NCBI RefSeq assembly: GCF_012985205.1 | Contig: NZ_JABEKS010000001.1 | Coordinates: 1,488,001 to 1,552,000, forward strand | Length of the DNA: 64,000 nt | Direction of reading: 5' to 3' | Source of the DNA: Planctomonas sp. JC2975 | Lineage (GTDB): Bacteria > Actinomycetota > Actinomycetes > Actinomycetales > Microbacteriaceae | Part shown: positions 41,200-50,033 of the stretch, piece after piece | Layout of the letters: each line of letters starts with the position of its first letter | Position numbering within the stretch: the stretch's first letter is position 1 | Made by a program: the position numbers and the translations under genes | The notes under the pieces: generated by a model | Told to the model about the DNA's origin: nothing | What the model saw: only the letters and a program-made list of their open reading frames with translations | Databases searched by the model: none

Positions 41200-42642
41200 T
41201 CAAGCGGGAATGACGAGTTGGATGAGCAGGCCCGACACGACGACCGCTACCCACGAGACGAGCATCGGTATCGTGAACGAGTGCCAGATCGGCACCTGCG
41301 TGAGCTTGGTCGAGCCGGTCAAGTCGGTCTCCACGGACGCGATCTGACCGCCGTTCGCCGGGAACAGCCAGACGCCGATCAGCGACGGCCACATCGCCGT
41401 GATCACACCGGGAGCCAGACCGGCCGCGATGGCGATCGGAATGAGCGTGTTGGTCGTCGCCGACTGACTGGTGGTGAGCCCGCAGACGATGAAGAGCGCG
41501 ACGGCCAAGAGCAGCGGATTCGCCTGGATGAGTTCGCCGAGCGGCTTGATGATGGTCTCTTCGTTGGCCGAGATGAACGTGTCGGCCATCCACGCGATAC
41601 CGAAGAGGGCCACAGCAGCGACGAAGCCTGCGCGCAGCAGTGGCTGCTCGACCACTGCCGACGGCTTGACCCGGCGAACCAGGATGATCACCAGAGCCGC
41701 AGTGAACATCACCATCTCGATCACGATCGACATAGACAACGGCACCGGCTTGCCCTCTGCATCCGGGAATGCCGGGCGCAGCGCGGGGAACAACCCGACG
41801 ATGACCACCAGCAGAGTGCCCACCATGAAGATCCACGCGGCCGTGCGTCCGCCTGGCGGCACCTCGTGCACGATCGGCGTCGGCGCATCCCGTCCCGACC
41901 GCCCTCCGCCGCGCTTCTCAGCGACGGCGACGGGTATTGCAGCCCCCGTCGCCCCATCGGTGCCGACAGCGGTGAGGGACTCCTGCAACGCGGCGGGAAC
42001 CTTCACCACGCCCTCCTCGACGCGCTTCCGGAACACCGGGTCGTCCTTGAGTTCCTTGCCGACGCGCTGCTGCACGAACGATGTCACCAGGCAGGCGATG
42101 ATCGCGGATGGAATCGTGATCAGCAAGACGTGCGGAAGGGTGAAGCCCTTCGCCTCGATCAGCACGAGGTAGGCCGCCATCGCCGCCGACACCGGGCTTG
42201 CCGTGATGCCGAGACCGGACGTCACTGTCGCCGCCGCGAGCGCTCGTTCAGGGCGCTGTCCGTTGCGGTACGCCGTTTCGTAGATCACGGGGATCAAGGC
42301 GATGAAGATGTTGGACGTGCCGGAGAGCACCGTGAACACGAACGCGACGAGCGGTGCCACGTACGTCAAGCGTTTCGGGTTGCGCTGGATGATCTTCGAC
42401 GCGATCGATACGAGGTAGTCGATCCCGCCGGCAGCCTGCATCGCACTCGACGCCGTGATGACCGCGATGATGATGAAGAAGGCGTCGATCGGCGGTGATC
42501 CCGGTGGCAGTCGGAAGACGAACACCAAGATGAGCGTGCCCACGACGCCCCAGAGGCCCAACCCGATCCCGCCGGTGCGCACACCGAGCACGATTGCGCC
42601 GATGACAATGCACGCCTCGACGATGACTACAACGATTTCCAT
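41200..42642 (-). CDS. Anaerobic C4-dicarboxylate transporter (DcuA/DcuB type)
   Basis: A 480-residue polytopic protein (12 or more hydrophobic segments) resembling DcuA/DcuB exchangers of fumarate, malate, succinate or aspartate. Blocks: G-G-I-G-L-G-L-W-G, P-P-I-D-A-F-F-I-I-I-A-V, F-T-V-L-S-G-T-S-N-I-F-I-A-L-I-P-V-I-Y and T-T-S-Q-S-A-T-T-N-T. A hydrophilic loop of about 70 residues (E-E-G-V to G-R-T-A-A-W) is larger than in E. coli DcuB. With the M20 peptidase it could export or import the acidic product of peptide cleavage (inference). Confidence 0.88.
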   Translation of the reverse strand: MEIVVVIVEACIVIGAIVLGVRTGGIGLGLWGVVGTLILVFVFRLPPGSPPIDAFFIIIAVITASSAMQAAGGIDYLVSIASKIIQRNPKRLTYVAPLVAFVFTVLSGTSNIFIALIPVIYETAYRNGQRPERALAAATVTSGLGITASPVSAAMAAYLVLIEAKGFTLPHVLLITIPSAIIACLVTSFVQQRVGKELKDDPVFRKRVEEGVVKVPAALQESLTAVGTDGATGAAIPVAVAEKRGGGRSGRDAPTPIVHEVPPGGRTAAWIFMVGTLLVVIVGLFPALRPAFPDAEGKPVPLSMSIVIEMVMFTAALVIILVRRVKPSAVVEQPLLRAGFVAAVALFGIAWMADTFISANEETIIKPLGELIQANPLLLAVALFIVCGLTTSQSATTNTLIPIAIAAGLAPGVITAMWPSLIGVWLFPANGGQIASVETDLTGSTKLTQVPIWHSFTIPMLVSWVAVVVSGLLIQLVIPA

Positions 42643-43069
42643 GACTCAAATCCCCCTTCGAGCCCAGAATCATCCGCGATTCGTTCCGTGGATATCCGTC
42701 GATCCGACGAGGTTCCCGCATTCGAGTCCGGCGTAGCCAGTGCGGCCGGTCGGAATTGCTGTTCTCTGCCCGGACGATACTGAGACGACAGGAAGAACCG
42801 GCAAATCGAGCCGACTAATGACTCGACCGCCAGTTGGAATCCTTAACGCATTACGCCATTGAATGCGTGAATTCTCGCGCTAATCTGGATCATATGCGCG
42901 ACGAATTGCGTACACAAGATCGATCGGCCCCAATCCGGGGGGTGAGTGCCGATCGTGACCGTTGCAGCATTCCAGCCGATGGCCTTCGGCGACCGTCCGT
43001 TGACGAACGCATGTCAACGCTCCGCGATGGAGGCGCACACCTGGCGATCAGCGCATCGGGGAACGTGCC
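42643..43069. promoter_or_regulatory. Divergent regulatory region with inverted repeat
   Basis: This 427-bp gap separates the Dcu and APC-permease genes. No gene is supported. It becomes AT-rich at 42780-42900 and holds the inverted repeat ACGCATT (42846-42852) / AATGCGT (42862-42868), 9-nt spacer, a candidate operator controlling one or both divergent transport operons. No regulator gene is adjacent. Confidence 0.5.
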
Positions 43070-44380
43070 GTGACCGTGCAGCAGCCCGTCAAGCAGATGA
43101 CCGTTCTGCAGGCGACCTACATCGGCGTCGGGTCGATGGTGGGCGCCGGCATCTTCGCGCTCCTCGGTGCGGCAGGAGCGGTCGCCGGCCCGGCCGTGTG
43201 GCTGTCGTTCCTCATCGCCGGCATCATCGCGGGTCTTCAGGGCTACTCCTTCGCCAAGTTGGGCTCGAAGTACCCGTCCGGCGGTGGCATCCTGACCTTC
43301 TTGTCCAAGGGTTTCGGAGAGGGTCATCTGGCCGGCATCGGAGCCTGGCTGTTCTTCACCGCCGGTTCCATCGTCGTCGCCATGATCGCGACGTCCTTCG
43401 GCGGCTACGCGAGCTCGGTGGTGGCGCACGGTGACCCGTTCTGGGCAAAGGTGTGCGCCGTGCTGCTGATCCTGACGATGACCTGCCTCAACGCCATCGG
43501 CGCGAAGGCGGTGGCCAGGGTCCAGTCCGTCATCGTGACCGTCGTGCTCATCATTCTCGTGGTGTTCGCCATCGTCACCATCGCGTCGTGGAACCCGACG
43601 CTCCTCGCACCCTCCGGATACCCGGGATGGCGCGACATCATCTCGAGCGTGGCACTGACGTTCTTCGCGTTCCTCGGCTTCGGCGTCATCACGTTCACAG
43701 CGAGGGACCTGCCGAATCCGAGGAAGCAGCTGCCCAAGGCGATCTACTTCGCCTTGCTCATCGCCACCGTCGTCTACGTCGCGGTGTCGCTCGGAGTGTT
43801 CGGCACGCTGACGGCGGGCGAGGTGGTCAAGTACGGCACGACCGCACTCGCTGAAGCGGCCAAGCCGACGCTCGGCAACGCGGGATTCGTGCTGATGGTG
43901 ATCACGGCGCTCTTCTCGACGACGGGCGCGGTCAATGCCGGACTGTACCCGTCGATCGGCATGACCCAGCATCTGGCGTCGGTCGGCCAATTTCCGCGCT
44001 TCTTCGGTCGAACAGCCGGTCGATTTCCGGCCGGGCTGCTCGTGATGGCGGCGCTCGCCATCGTGCTCGTCGCCTTCTTCAACCTCAACGCGATCGCATC
44101 CATCGGAAGCGCCGTCGCACTGCTCGTCTTCTCCTCCGTGAGCGTCGCGCACCTGCGCATCAGGAAAGAGACCGGCGCCTCGATAATCATGCTGCTCATC
44201 GGGTTGGTCGCGACCCTCGGGACCTTCGTCATCTTCTGCACGACGACACTGGTCTCGGAGCCTGCGACAGCCTGGGCACTGATCGCGATCATCGCGCTCG
44301 CGGTGCTGATCGACTTCGGATGGAAGGCCGCCGCGCGGCACGCACCTGCTCCCGTCGACGAACAGAAGGGTCGAACATGA
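43070..44380 (+). CDS. APC-family amino acid permease
   Basis: A 436-residue APC superfamily transporter with about 12 TM helices. N-terminal G-V-G-S-M-V-G-A-G-I-F-A-L-L-G is the TM1 substrate-binding break motif; S-V-A-L-T-F-F-A-F-L-G-F-G-V and a conserved A-R-D-L-P-N-P-R-K-Q-L-P-K-A-I follow. Substrate is an amino acid or polyamine. GTG 43070. Its TGA overlaps the ATG of the MFS gene, so they are translationally coupled. Confidence 0.9.
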   Translation: MTVQQPVKQMTVLQATYIGVGSMVGAGIFALLGAAGAVAGPAVWLSFLIAGIIAGLQGYSFAKLGSKYPSGGGILTFLSKGFGEGHLAGIGAWLFFTAGSIVVAMIATSFGGYASSVVAHGDPFWAKVCAVLLILTMTCLNAIGAKAVARVQSVIVTVVLIILVVFAIVTIASWNPTLLAPSGYPGWRDIISSVALTFFAFLGFGVITFTARDLPNPRKQLPKAIYFALLIATVVYVAVSLGVFGTLTAGEVVKYGTTALAEAAKPTLGNAGFVLMVITALFSTTGAVNAGLYPSIGMTQHLASVGQFPRFFGRTAGRFPAGLLVMAALAIVLVAFFNLNAIASIGSAVALLVFSSVSVAHLRIRKETGASIIMLLIGLVATLGTFVIFCTTTLVSEPATAWALIAIIALAVLIDFGWKAAARHAPAPVDEQKGRT

Positions 44381-45780
44381 GCACGACCTCCAACCGCGTC
44401 GTCGTCGCAGGATGGACGCTGGTGCCGTTGGCGCTTGCACAGTTCATCTGCTCGTTCGCGGGTTCCAACATGAACGTCATGCTCAACGACATGAGCAAAG
44501 ATCTGGGGACCACCGTCGCCGGCATCCAGTTGTCGATCACGCTGTTCCTGCTCACGATGGCCGCCCTGATGGTTCCGTTCGGAAAGCTGACGGACCTCCT
44601 GGGACGCAAAACCTGCTTGTTGCTCGGGCTCGGGGTGTACGGCGTCGGTGCCGTGATCAGCGCGCTGTCGCCAGGACTCGGTCTGCTGATTCTGGGGAAC
44701 TCGATCCTGGAGGGCGCAGGAACCGCGCTCCTGATCCCTCCCGTCTACATTCTGGTGACCCTGTACTGGAAGGACCTGCAGGGCAGGGCCCGATCGTTCG
44801 GACTCGTCAGCGCCGCCGGCGGCATCGGCGCGGCGACAGGACCGCTCATCGGCGGTTGGATCTGCAGCGCGATCAGCTGGCGTGCGGCCTTCGTGTTCCA
44901 GGCGATCATCATCGTCGTCATCATCCTGTTCGCGGTGGCGCTGAAGGACCCGCTGCCTGCGGATCCGTCTCGTCCATACGACACCATCGGCGCCGTGCTG
45001 TCCGGAGGCGGGTTGGTGGTCTTCGTCGCAGGCATCCTCGCAATCGACACCGCGCCGATACTCGGCTTCGTGCTGCTGGTGGTGGGCGCTGCACTCATCG
45101 CGGCGTTCTTCGCCTGGATCAGACGCCTGGAACGGCACGGCCGTGAGCCGTTGCTCGCCACCTCCTTGTTCCGCAATCGCCTCTCGAATCTCGGACTGGT
45201 GACGCAGAACTTCCAGTGGCTTCTGCTGATGGGCATCTCGTTCCTGGTCTCGAGCCATCTCCAGGTGGTGCGCAACTACAACGCGATCGAGACCGGGGTG
45301 ATCTTCACCGCCGCCACCCTCGGCATCCTGGTGTCATCGCTGGCGGCCGGACGCCTCGTCAAGCACATCGCTCAGCGCACCCTGATCGTCGCCGGATTCC
45401 TCATCACCGCCGTCGGCACGCTCGCACTTCTCCTCGTCGGCGCCGTACCGGGCGCGTGGCCGTTCGCGCCGGGCCTGCTCATCATCGGCCTTGGCATCGG
45501 AGTCATGCTGACGCCGAGCGTGAACATCGTGCAGTCGGCCTTCGACGAAGACCGGCAGGGCGAGATCTCGGGATTGTCACGGAGCATCTCGAATCTCGGC
45601 TCGAGTTTCGGAACCGCGATCGTGGCCACGGTTCTCGGATTCGGCATCGGGCAGCGGGCCGACGGATACGTGCTCGCCATGGTCGTGCTCGTCGTCGTGG
45701 CGATCGGCGGGTCCATCGTGTCCGGGTTCCTTCCCGGGCGTGCGAAGGTGGCGGGCACCGCCACCGTGACGAATGGCTAG
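44377..45780 (+). CDS. MFS transporter, DHA2-like
   Basis: A 467-residue major facilitator with about 14 TM helices, resembling DHA2 drug:proton antiporters. Motif A appears as G-K-L-T-D-L-L-G-R-K, and motif C-like G-P-L-I-G-G-W-I follows. It may export amino acid derivatives or drugs. ATG 44377 overlaps the permease stop (ATGA); the following membrane protein starts inside its 3' end. Confidence 0.9.
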   Translation: MSTTSNRVVVAGWTLVPLALAQFICSFAGSNMNVMLNDMSKDLGTTVAGIQLSITLFLLTMAALMVPFGKLTDLLGRKTCLLLGLGVYGVGAVISALSPGLGLLILGNSILEGAGTALLIPPVYILVTLYWKDLQGRARSFGLVSAAGGIGAATGPLIGGWICSAISWRAAFVFQAIIIVVIILFAVALKDPLPADPSRPYDTIGAVLSGGGLVVFVAGILAIDTAPILGFVLLVVGAALIAAFFAWIRRLERHGREPLLATSLFRNRLSNLGLVTQNFQWLLLMGISFLVSSHLQVVRNYNAIETGVIFTAATLGILVSSLAAGRLVKHIAQRTLIVAGFLITAVGTLALLLVGAVPGAWPFAPGLLIIGLGIGVMLTPSVNIVQSAFDEDRQGEISGLSRSISNLGSSFGTAIVATVLGFGIGQRADGYVLAMVVLVVVAIGGSIVSGFLPGRAKVAGTATVTNG

Positions 45781-46858
45781 GGCAGAGATGATCGCAGAAG
45801 AGCAAGATCGACCGGGCCGGATCGCTCGGCCGGCAACCGCCCTCGACGCGGAGGGCGCAGCGATCGTCGTGGCGGCCATCGCCTTCGTGATCGGCGCCCT
45901 CATTTTCCTGCCGTTCTTCTGGAGGCAGGAACTCGCGATCGCGGGGCCGTCGTCGCTCTCGCAATACACCGCCATCGTGGCGGGTGTCGTCGCCTTCGCT
46001 GCCTACATCGCTGGCCGGCTCATCCACCGGCGGTCACTGAGTCCGTTCGGCACGGCGGCACGCCCTGTCGGGCAGAAGACGTCCTGGGTCGACATCTTCG
46101 ACACGATCGTGATCGCCATCGCGCACGGGATCATCGCCCTCCTCGGCTGGCTGGTGCTCGGCGCACTCCTGGCTGCCAGCTTCAAGGATGCGACGGTCTA
46201 TTTCCTTTCGGCGACGGCGTTGGCTGGAGTCGCGATCGCCGTCACTGCGTACGCCGTCTTCCTCTCGGCGACCCACATGGGACTCATGCGACTGTCGACG
46301 GTGCTCGCCGGGTTCGCGATCATCGGTCTCCTCACCTCGATGCTCAGCGCACCCGACCCGCACTGGTGGAAACTGCACCTCAGCGCCCTGGGGATGTCGA
46401 ACAGCATCTCGTCGCTGACCTTCAACATCACACTGATCGTGGCCGGGCTGATGATGGCCGCCATCTCCCGCTATGCCACGGATGTGCGCACCATCGACGA
46501 CCCGGCGACGAAGTCTGCGGCCATGCGTCTGCGCGTCGGGCTGATCCTGATCGGCCTGTTGCTGGCGTGCGTCGGGATCTTTCCGCTCGATGTGTCGCGC
46601 ATCCTGCACAACGTCTCAGCTGTGGGCATGCTGATCACCTTCACGCTTGTGGTGTTCTGGGTGCGCAAGGCCCTTCCGACCGCCCCGCGATCGTTCTTCG
46701 TCTTCGGCTACGTCTCGTTCGCCGTGATCGTGGTGATGGCCGTGTTCTACGTCGTCGGATACTACGTGCTCACGGCCACCGAACTGGTGGCCGGAGCAGT
46801 GGTCTTCGGCTGGCTCCTCGTGTACCTGCGCGTCAGCGGCGCGGCTCAGCGCGATTGA
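45773..46858 (+). CDS. Polytopic membrane protein, third gene of transporter operon
   Basis: A 361-residue protein with 9-10 TM helices and no solute-binding motif that I can name; the layout resembles DUF998-like or other multi-span proteins of unknown function. The ATG at 45773 overlaps the MFS stop by 8 bp; ATG 45788 behind AGGGCAG is an alternative start. Tight coupling to the APC and MFS genes suggests a part in the same transport task. Confidence 0.75.
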   Translation: MARAEMIAEEQDRPGRIARPATALDAEGAAIVVAAIAFVIGALIFLPFFWRQELAIAGPSSLSQYTAIVAGVVAFAAYIAGRLIHRRSLSPFGTAARPVGQKTSWVDIFDTIVIAIAHGIIALLGWLVLGALLAASFKDATVYFLSATALAGVAIAVTAYAVFLSATHMGLMRLSTVLAGFAIIGLLTSMLSAPDPHWWKLHLSALGMSNSISSLTFNITLIVAGLMMAAISRYATDVRTIDDPATKSAAMRLRVGLILIGLLLACVGIFPLDVSRILHNVSAVGMLITFTLVVFWVRKALPTAPRSFFVFGYVSFAVIVVMAVFYVVGYYVLTATELVAGAVVFGWLLVYLRVSGAAQRD

Positions 46859-46951
46859 GGACCCCGGTTCGCCGGCCGACGACCGCCGCGCTGTTCGGCG
46901 TTCCGCAGAGTGACGCCTCTCCTCGAGTGCGACGAGACGGCGCCTGGACGA

Positions 46952-48040
46952 TCACACGGACGGCTCGACGGCCAGATCGCTGCCGCCCTCTGCCGTCAGT
47001 CTCCTGCGGACACGCACGAGTTGGGCCTCCTCCGAGAACGCCCCGGCCAGGAGCACCTCGCCCTTGGCGAACGACGACGACTGCTCCAGAAGCTGCTGCG
47101 GGACGAAACCGAACACGTGCGCGAGCTCAGCAAGATCCCGTGGCGAGTTCATGCGCATCAGCCCCAGGTTGTCGCACTGCGAGAGCACGTTCGGATGGAT
47201 CTTGGTCGGCCGCTGCGTGGACAGGAACAGCCACAGTCCGAACTTGCGTCCCTCCGCTGCGATCTGGATCAGCTGCTCCGTCAACTGCTCCTCGACGCTG
47301 TTCCTGGCCTCGGGCGGGCAGAAGTTGTGCGCCTCATCGAGCACGATGAGCACCGGCTTGCGATCCATGCGCCGCTCCCACAGATGCTCGAGCACGGCGA
47401 GCGCGGCCGTCTGAAGTTCGGCCGGGTGCGGGAAGCCGCTCACGTCGAGAATGGTCACGCGCGGTCGTTCGTCGATCGTCTCCAGGACCGAATCGCCCCC
47501 GAATGCCCAGAGCGGCCAGTCGAGGATCTGAAGGTTGTCGATGCGCATGCCGAGCTGACGTCGTGCCTCATCGCCGGAGCTGAACAGGGTGTCGAGGAGT
47601 GTGCCGCGCTGGTAGTGCGACAGCGAGTCGTCCAAGTGCAGGAGAGCGTTGTACTCCTCTCCGTCCCGGATCGGATCGAGCATGGCGACCGCGGCCTGCG
47701 AACGCACACTGAGGTCGACGAACCGAGCGTGAAGCTGCGGCTCCTCGGACGTGCTGGAATGGAAGACCCGCACATCGAAAGCGTCGAATCGCTCGCGCAT
47801 GGCTGCCTCGGTGTCCTCACGCATATCCCGCATGTGCGCGTAGTCCGCATTCGGATCGAACACGACCATCGGCAGAGACGTCTCCAAGAGCAGCTGCTCC
47901 AGCACGACGCCGAGCGCGTAGGTCTTGCCAGACCCACTCTGGCCGCACCAGAACGTGTGCCTGTTGAAGCGGGAGGCATCGATGACCGCCGGGCGATCAG
48001 GGTCGTCGACGGCGGTTCCAACGGTCAGCGGGATCATCAT
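46952..48040 (-). CDS. HerA-like / DUF87 ATP-binding protein
   Basis: A 362-residue ATPase of the HerA-FtsK superfamily. Walker A is G-Q-S-G-S-G-K-T at about residue 35; Walker B V-L-I-V-L-D-E-A-H at about 250; a conserved S-T-Q-R-P-T-K-I motif follows, with R-x-x-x arginine finger candidates after. HerA-like proteins pump or resect DNA with NurA nuclease; this short form lacks the HAS-barrel start and has no NurA nearby. ATG 48040 (or 48037) follows GAGGAG. Confidence 0.85.
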   Translation of the reverse strand: MMIPLTVGTAVDDPDRPAVIDASRFNRHTFWCGQSGSGKTYALGVVLEQLLLETSLPMVVFDPNADYAHMRDMREDTEAAMRERFDAFDVRVFHSSTSEEPQLHARFVDLSVRSQAAVAMLDPIRDGEEYNALLHLDDSLSHYQRGTLLDTLFSSGDEARRQLGMRIDNLQILDWPLWAFGGDSVLETIDERPRVTILDVSGFPHPAELQTAALAVLEHLWERRMDRKPVLIVLDEAHNFCPPEARNSVEEQLTEQLIQIAAEGRKFGLWLFLSTQRPTKIHPNVLSQCDNLGLMRMNSPRDLAELAHVFGFVPQQLLEQSSSFAKGEVLLAGAFSEEAQLVRVRRRLTAEGGSDLAVEPSV

Positions 48041-48230
48041 GCTCCTCGGGAGGTGCGGCCGCGTCCACGCCGGCCCGGTCGTCGAACATAAAAGTGAGGT
48101 GGGGTCAGCAGGGCCCACACTACCTCGGACCCATCGCGCACCGCCGTAGGTGGACGGTGCCGAACAGTCGGAGCCACGAACGGCGCTCGAGCGGACGAGG
48201 TCGACGGCTGGGCTGCGCGCGTGCGGCGCC

Positions 48231-48728
48231 TCATGCGGCGGAGACCAGGTACCCCTGCCATTCGGGCAGGGCGTGCTCGACACCTCGCACCATCCAGGCC
48301 GGATCGTGCGGCATCCGCGGGATGACCGACAGCGCCCATCCCATCTCGATGGCCGTCCTGTCGCCCTTCACGTTGTTGCAGCGCAGGCAGCACGCGACGA
48401 GGTTGTCCCAGGAATCCGCTCCGCCGCGTGATTTCGGCATCACGTGATCGATCGTCGTCGCCGACTTGCCGCAATATGCGCAACGATGCCCGTCGCGACG
48501 CAGCACGCCGCGACGCGAGACCGGAACCGCCCGGCCGTGGGGCAGGTGCACGTAGCGGGTGAGCAGGATGACCGACGGTCTGTCGTAAACCGCATCCACG
48601 GCCCAGACCGGGTGATCGAGATCCACTTCGATGACCGTCGCCTTCGCGCTCATGACGAGTGCGAGGGCTCGCTTGAAGCTCACGACGGCCAGCGGCTCAT
48701 ATCCCGCGTTCAGCACCAGTGTGCGCAT
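48231..48728 (-). CDS. HNH endonuclease domain protein
   Basis: A 165-residue actinobacterial HNH protein. An N-terminal 70-residue beta-rich part (T-L-V-L-N-A-G-Y-E-P-L-A-V-V-S) precedes the HNH core: C-A-Y-C-G, T-I-D-H-V-M-P-K-S-R-G-G, W-D-N-L-V-A-C-C-L-R-C-N-N-V-K-G-D-R. Two C-x2-C pairs hold a structural zinc. Nearly universal in actinobacteria, physiological role unknown. AAAGGA precedes ATG 48728. A His-rich leader peptide and terminator lie upstream on the same strand (48832-48922), possibly controlling it. Confidence 0.9.
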   Translation of the reverse strand: MRTLVLNAGYEPLAVVSFKRALALVMSAKATVIEVDLDHPVWAVDAVYDRPSVILLTRYVHLPHGRAVPVSRRGVLRRDGHRCAYCGKSATTIDHVMPKSRGGADSWDNLVACCLRCNNVKGDRTAIEMGWALSVIPRMPHDPAWMVRGVEHALPEWQGYLVSAA

Positions 48729-48792
48729 CGGTGTCCTTTCGATAGACCGGAATGGCTTTCCGGGTTCTCGTGTTCGTCCGCGTGACGTTCTC

Positions 48793-48815
48793 GGAGATCT
48801 CGTACGGAGATCTCC
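48793..48815. repeat. Perfect inverted repeat between terminator and HNH gene
   Basis: GGAGATCTC (48793-48801) and GAGATCTCC (48807-48815) form 9-bp arms with a 5-nt loop (GTACG). It sits 65 bp upstream of the HNH start and 17 bp past the leader terminator, so it is in the leader RNA on the minus strand. It could be an operator or part of an RNA switch. Confidence 0.6.
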
Positions 48816-48831
48816 GGCATCCTCAGGCAAC

Positions 48832-48860
48832 AAAAAAGGCGCCGTCATGAAGACGACGCC
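48832..48860 (-). terminator. Intrinsic terminator directly after the His-rich leader ORF
   Basis: Minus strand: GGCGTCGTC, loop TTCAT, GACGGCGCC (one mismatch), then six U residues. The 5' arm begins on the last base of the leader ORF's TAG stop, the standard geometry of a transcription attenuator. It lies 104 bp before the HNH gene. Confidence 0.85.
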
Positions 48861-48922
48861 TAGTGATTCCACGCACAGTGGTGGTGGAAGCAGTAGTGGC
48901 TGTGATGCCGCATGGTTCGCAT
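48860..48922 (-). CDS. Histidine-rich leader peptide (20 aa)
   Basis: ATG 48922 has GGAGG eight bases upstream. The 20-residue product starts M-R-T-M-R and continues H-H-S-H-Y-C-F-H-H-H-C-A-W-N-H, with seven histidines and two cysteines, then stops at TAG (48860-48862). The intrinsic terminator begins at that stop. This is the layout of an amino-acid attenuator, with histidine codons at 6, 7, 9, 13, 14, 15 and 20. The next gene is the HNH protein, not a histidine enzyme. A metal-binding micropeptide is the alternative reading. Confidence 0.7.
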   Translation of the reverse strand: MRTMRHHSHYCFHHHCAWNH

Positions 48923-48982
48923 GCGGGGATCCTCCGGGTCGGTGAAGCGAACGAACGATGTCAGGGCATCAGGCTAACGCAG

Positions 48983-49016
48983 GATCGGCGTGTCACGCCT
49001 TTGTGGCACGCCGATC
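48983..49016. terminator. Hairpin terminator of the NlpC/P60 gene
   Basis: Arms GATCGGCGTG (48983-48992) and CACGCCGATC (49007-49016) pair perfectly, extended inward by CAC/GTG past one mismatch, with a 6-nt loop. It is 73 bp past the stop of the NlpC/P60 gene on the minus strand and before the His-rich leader. It lacks a U-run. Confidence 0.6.
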
Positions 49017-49088
49017 GCTGGGCTGCGGCCACCCACTGTTCACGCCGGAGTCACGTGTCGCGGGTGTGCGTTCACTCACGCTCCGGGA

Positions 49089-50033
49089 TCAGATGCCGAA
49101 CCGCACGATGTAGTAGTCGCTCGTCCAGATCGGTCTGATCGAGACGCTGCGGCCCACGTCGGGGGCATCGAGGATGTTGCCGTTGCCCGCGTAGAAGCCG
49201 TCATGAGCGCCACCAAGCATGATGACGACGTCACCGGGCTGCGCATCCTGGATCGAGATTCTCTTTCCGATGGCGCCCTGTTGTGCGGCGGAGTGCGGGA
49301 GCGAGATGCCGAACTGCGAATACACAAACATGACGTAGCCCGAGCAGTCGAATCCTGCCGGCGTATCGCCACCGTAGACGTACGGGGTTCCGATGTACTG
49401 CTGCGCCACGGAGAACACCTGCGCAAGGCTGAAGTTCGGGTACGGCGGGTTCGCGAGATAGTCGGATGCCGATGGGCCGCTGTACGCCGCCGCATACGCC
49501 TGCATCTGTGCTGCCGCAGCCGCGCGCTCCGTCGCAGCCTTCTGATCCGCGAGCTGCTGCTCGCTCGTTGCACTGAACGTGTCACCGGCGGCGGCTGGGC
49601 CATCGATGGCGCCCGAGACCCGCACGGACTGCGAGTGCGCCTTCTTCATGCTGTCGAGTGCGTTGGTGCCGAAGGACGCCTGGTTCGACGTGGCCGGATT
49701 GAACGCGTACGCGGGGATGGCGATGGTGGCGACGATGCCACCCGCGAAGAGCATCACGGCGAGGTTCACGAGCGGCCGCATGCGTCGCTTGCGCTTCGCC
49801 ATGCCCGAGGTCGCCGGAACCGGCGAGGTGGACGGCGAACGCTTCTCGGCACTCGTTCCCGCTGTCGCGCCGCTGCGGCTGTAGCGGCGACCGCCGGCGT
49901 CGGCGGCCCGGCGATCGGATTCCCTCAGGCTCCGCCGCGACATCGTCGTCGTCTCGCCCAGAGAATCGATCGCCTTGCTCGTAGTACTCGGGTCGCGGTC
50001 CTCGGGTGGACCGCTCGTACCTAATGTTGCCAA
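49089..50033 (-). CDS. NlpC/P60 (C40) cell-wall hydrolase
   Basis: A 314-residue exported peptidoglycan endopeptidase. A long Arg/Ser-rich cytoplasmic N-terminus (1-77) precedes a TM/signal segment (about 85-107, ending A-Y-A), a coiled-coil Ala/Gln region (about 140-175) and the C40 domain with catalytic G-F-D-C-S-G-Y, G-A-H-D-G-F-Y and, at the third position, Asp in I-L-D-A-P. TTG 50033 is the best start (GGAGG 9 bp before it); it follows a long structured leader with promoter at 50181-50209. It probably trims septal peptidoglycan. Confidence 0.85.
   Translation of the reverse strand: MATLGTSGPPEDRDPSTTSKAIDSLGETTTMSRRSLRESDRRAADAGGRRYSRSGATAGTSAEKRSPSTSPVPATSGMAKRKRRMRPLVNLAVMLFAGGIVATIAIPAYAFNPATSNQASFGTNALDSMKKAHSQSVRVSGAIDGPAAAGDTFSATSEQQLADQKAATERAAAAAQMQAYAAAYSGPSASDYLANPPYPNFSLAQVFSVAQQYIGTPYVYGGDTPAGFDCSGYVMFVYSQFGISLPHSAAQQGAIGKRISIQDAQPGDVVIMLGGAHDGFYAGNGNILDAPDVGRSVSIRPIWTSDYYIVRFGI

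Noticed and set aside
42890-44440. 516-codon open frame antisense to the APC permease
   Set aside because: Composed of Asp/Glu/Arg/Gly/His from reverse reading of a membrane protein; no family pattern.
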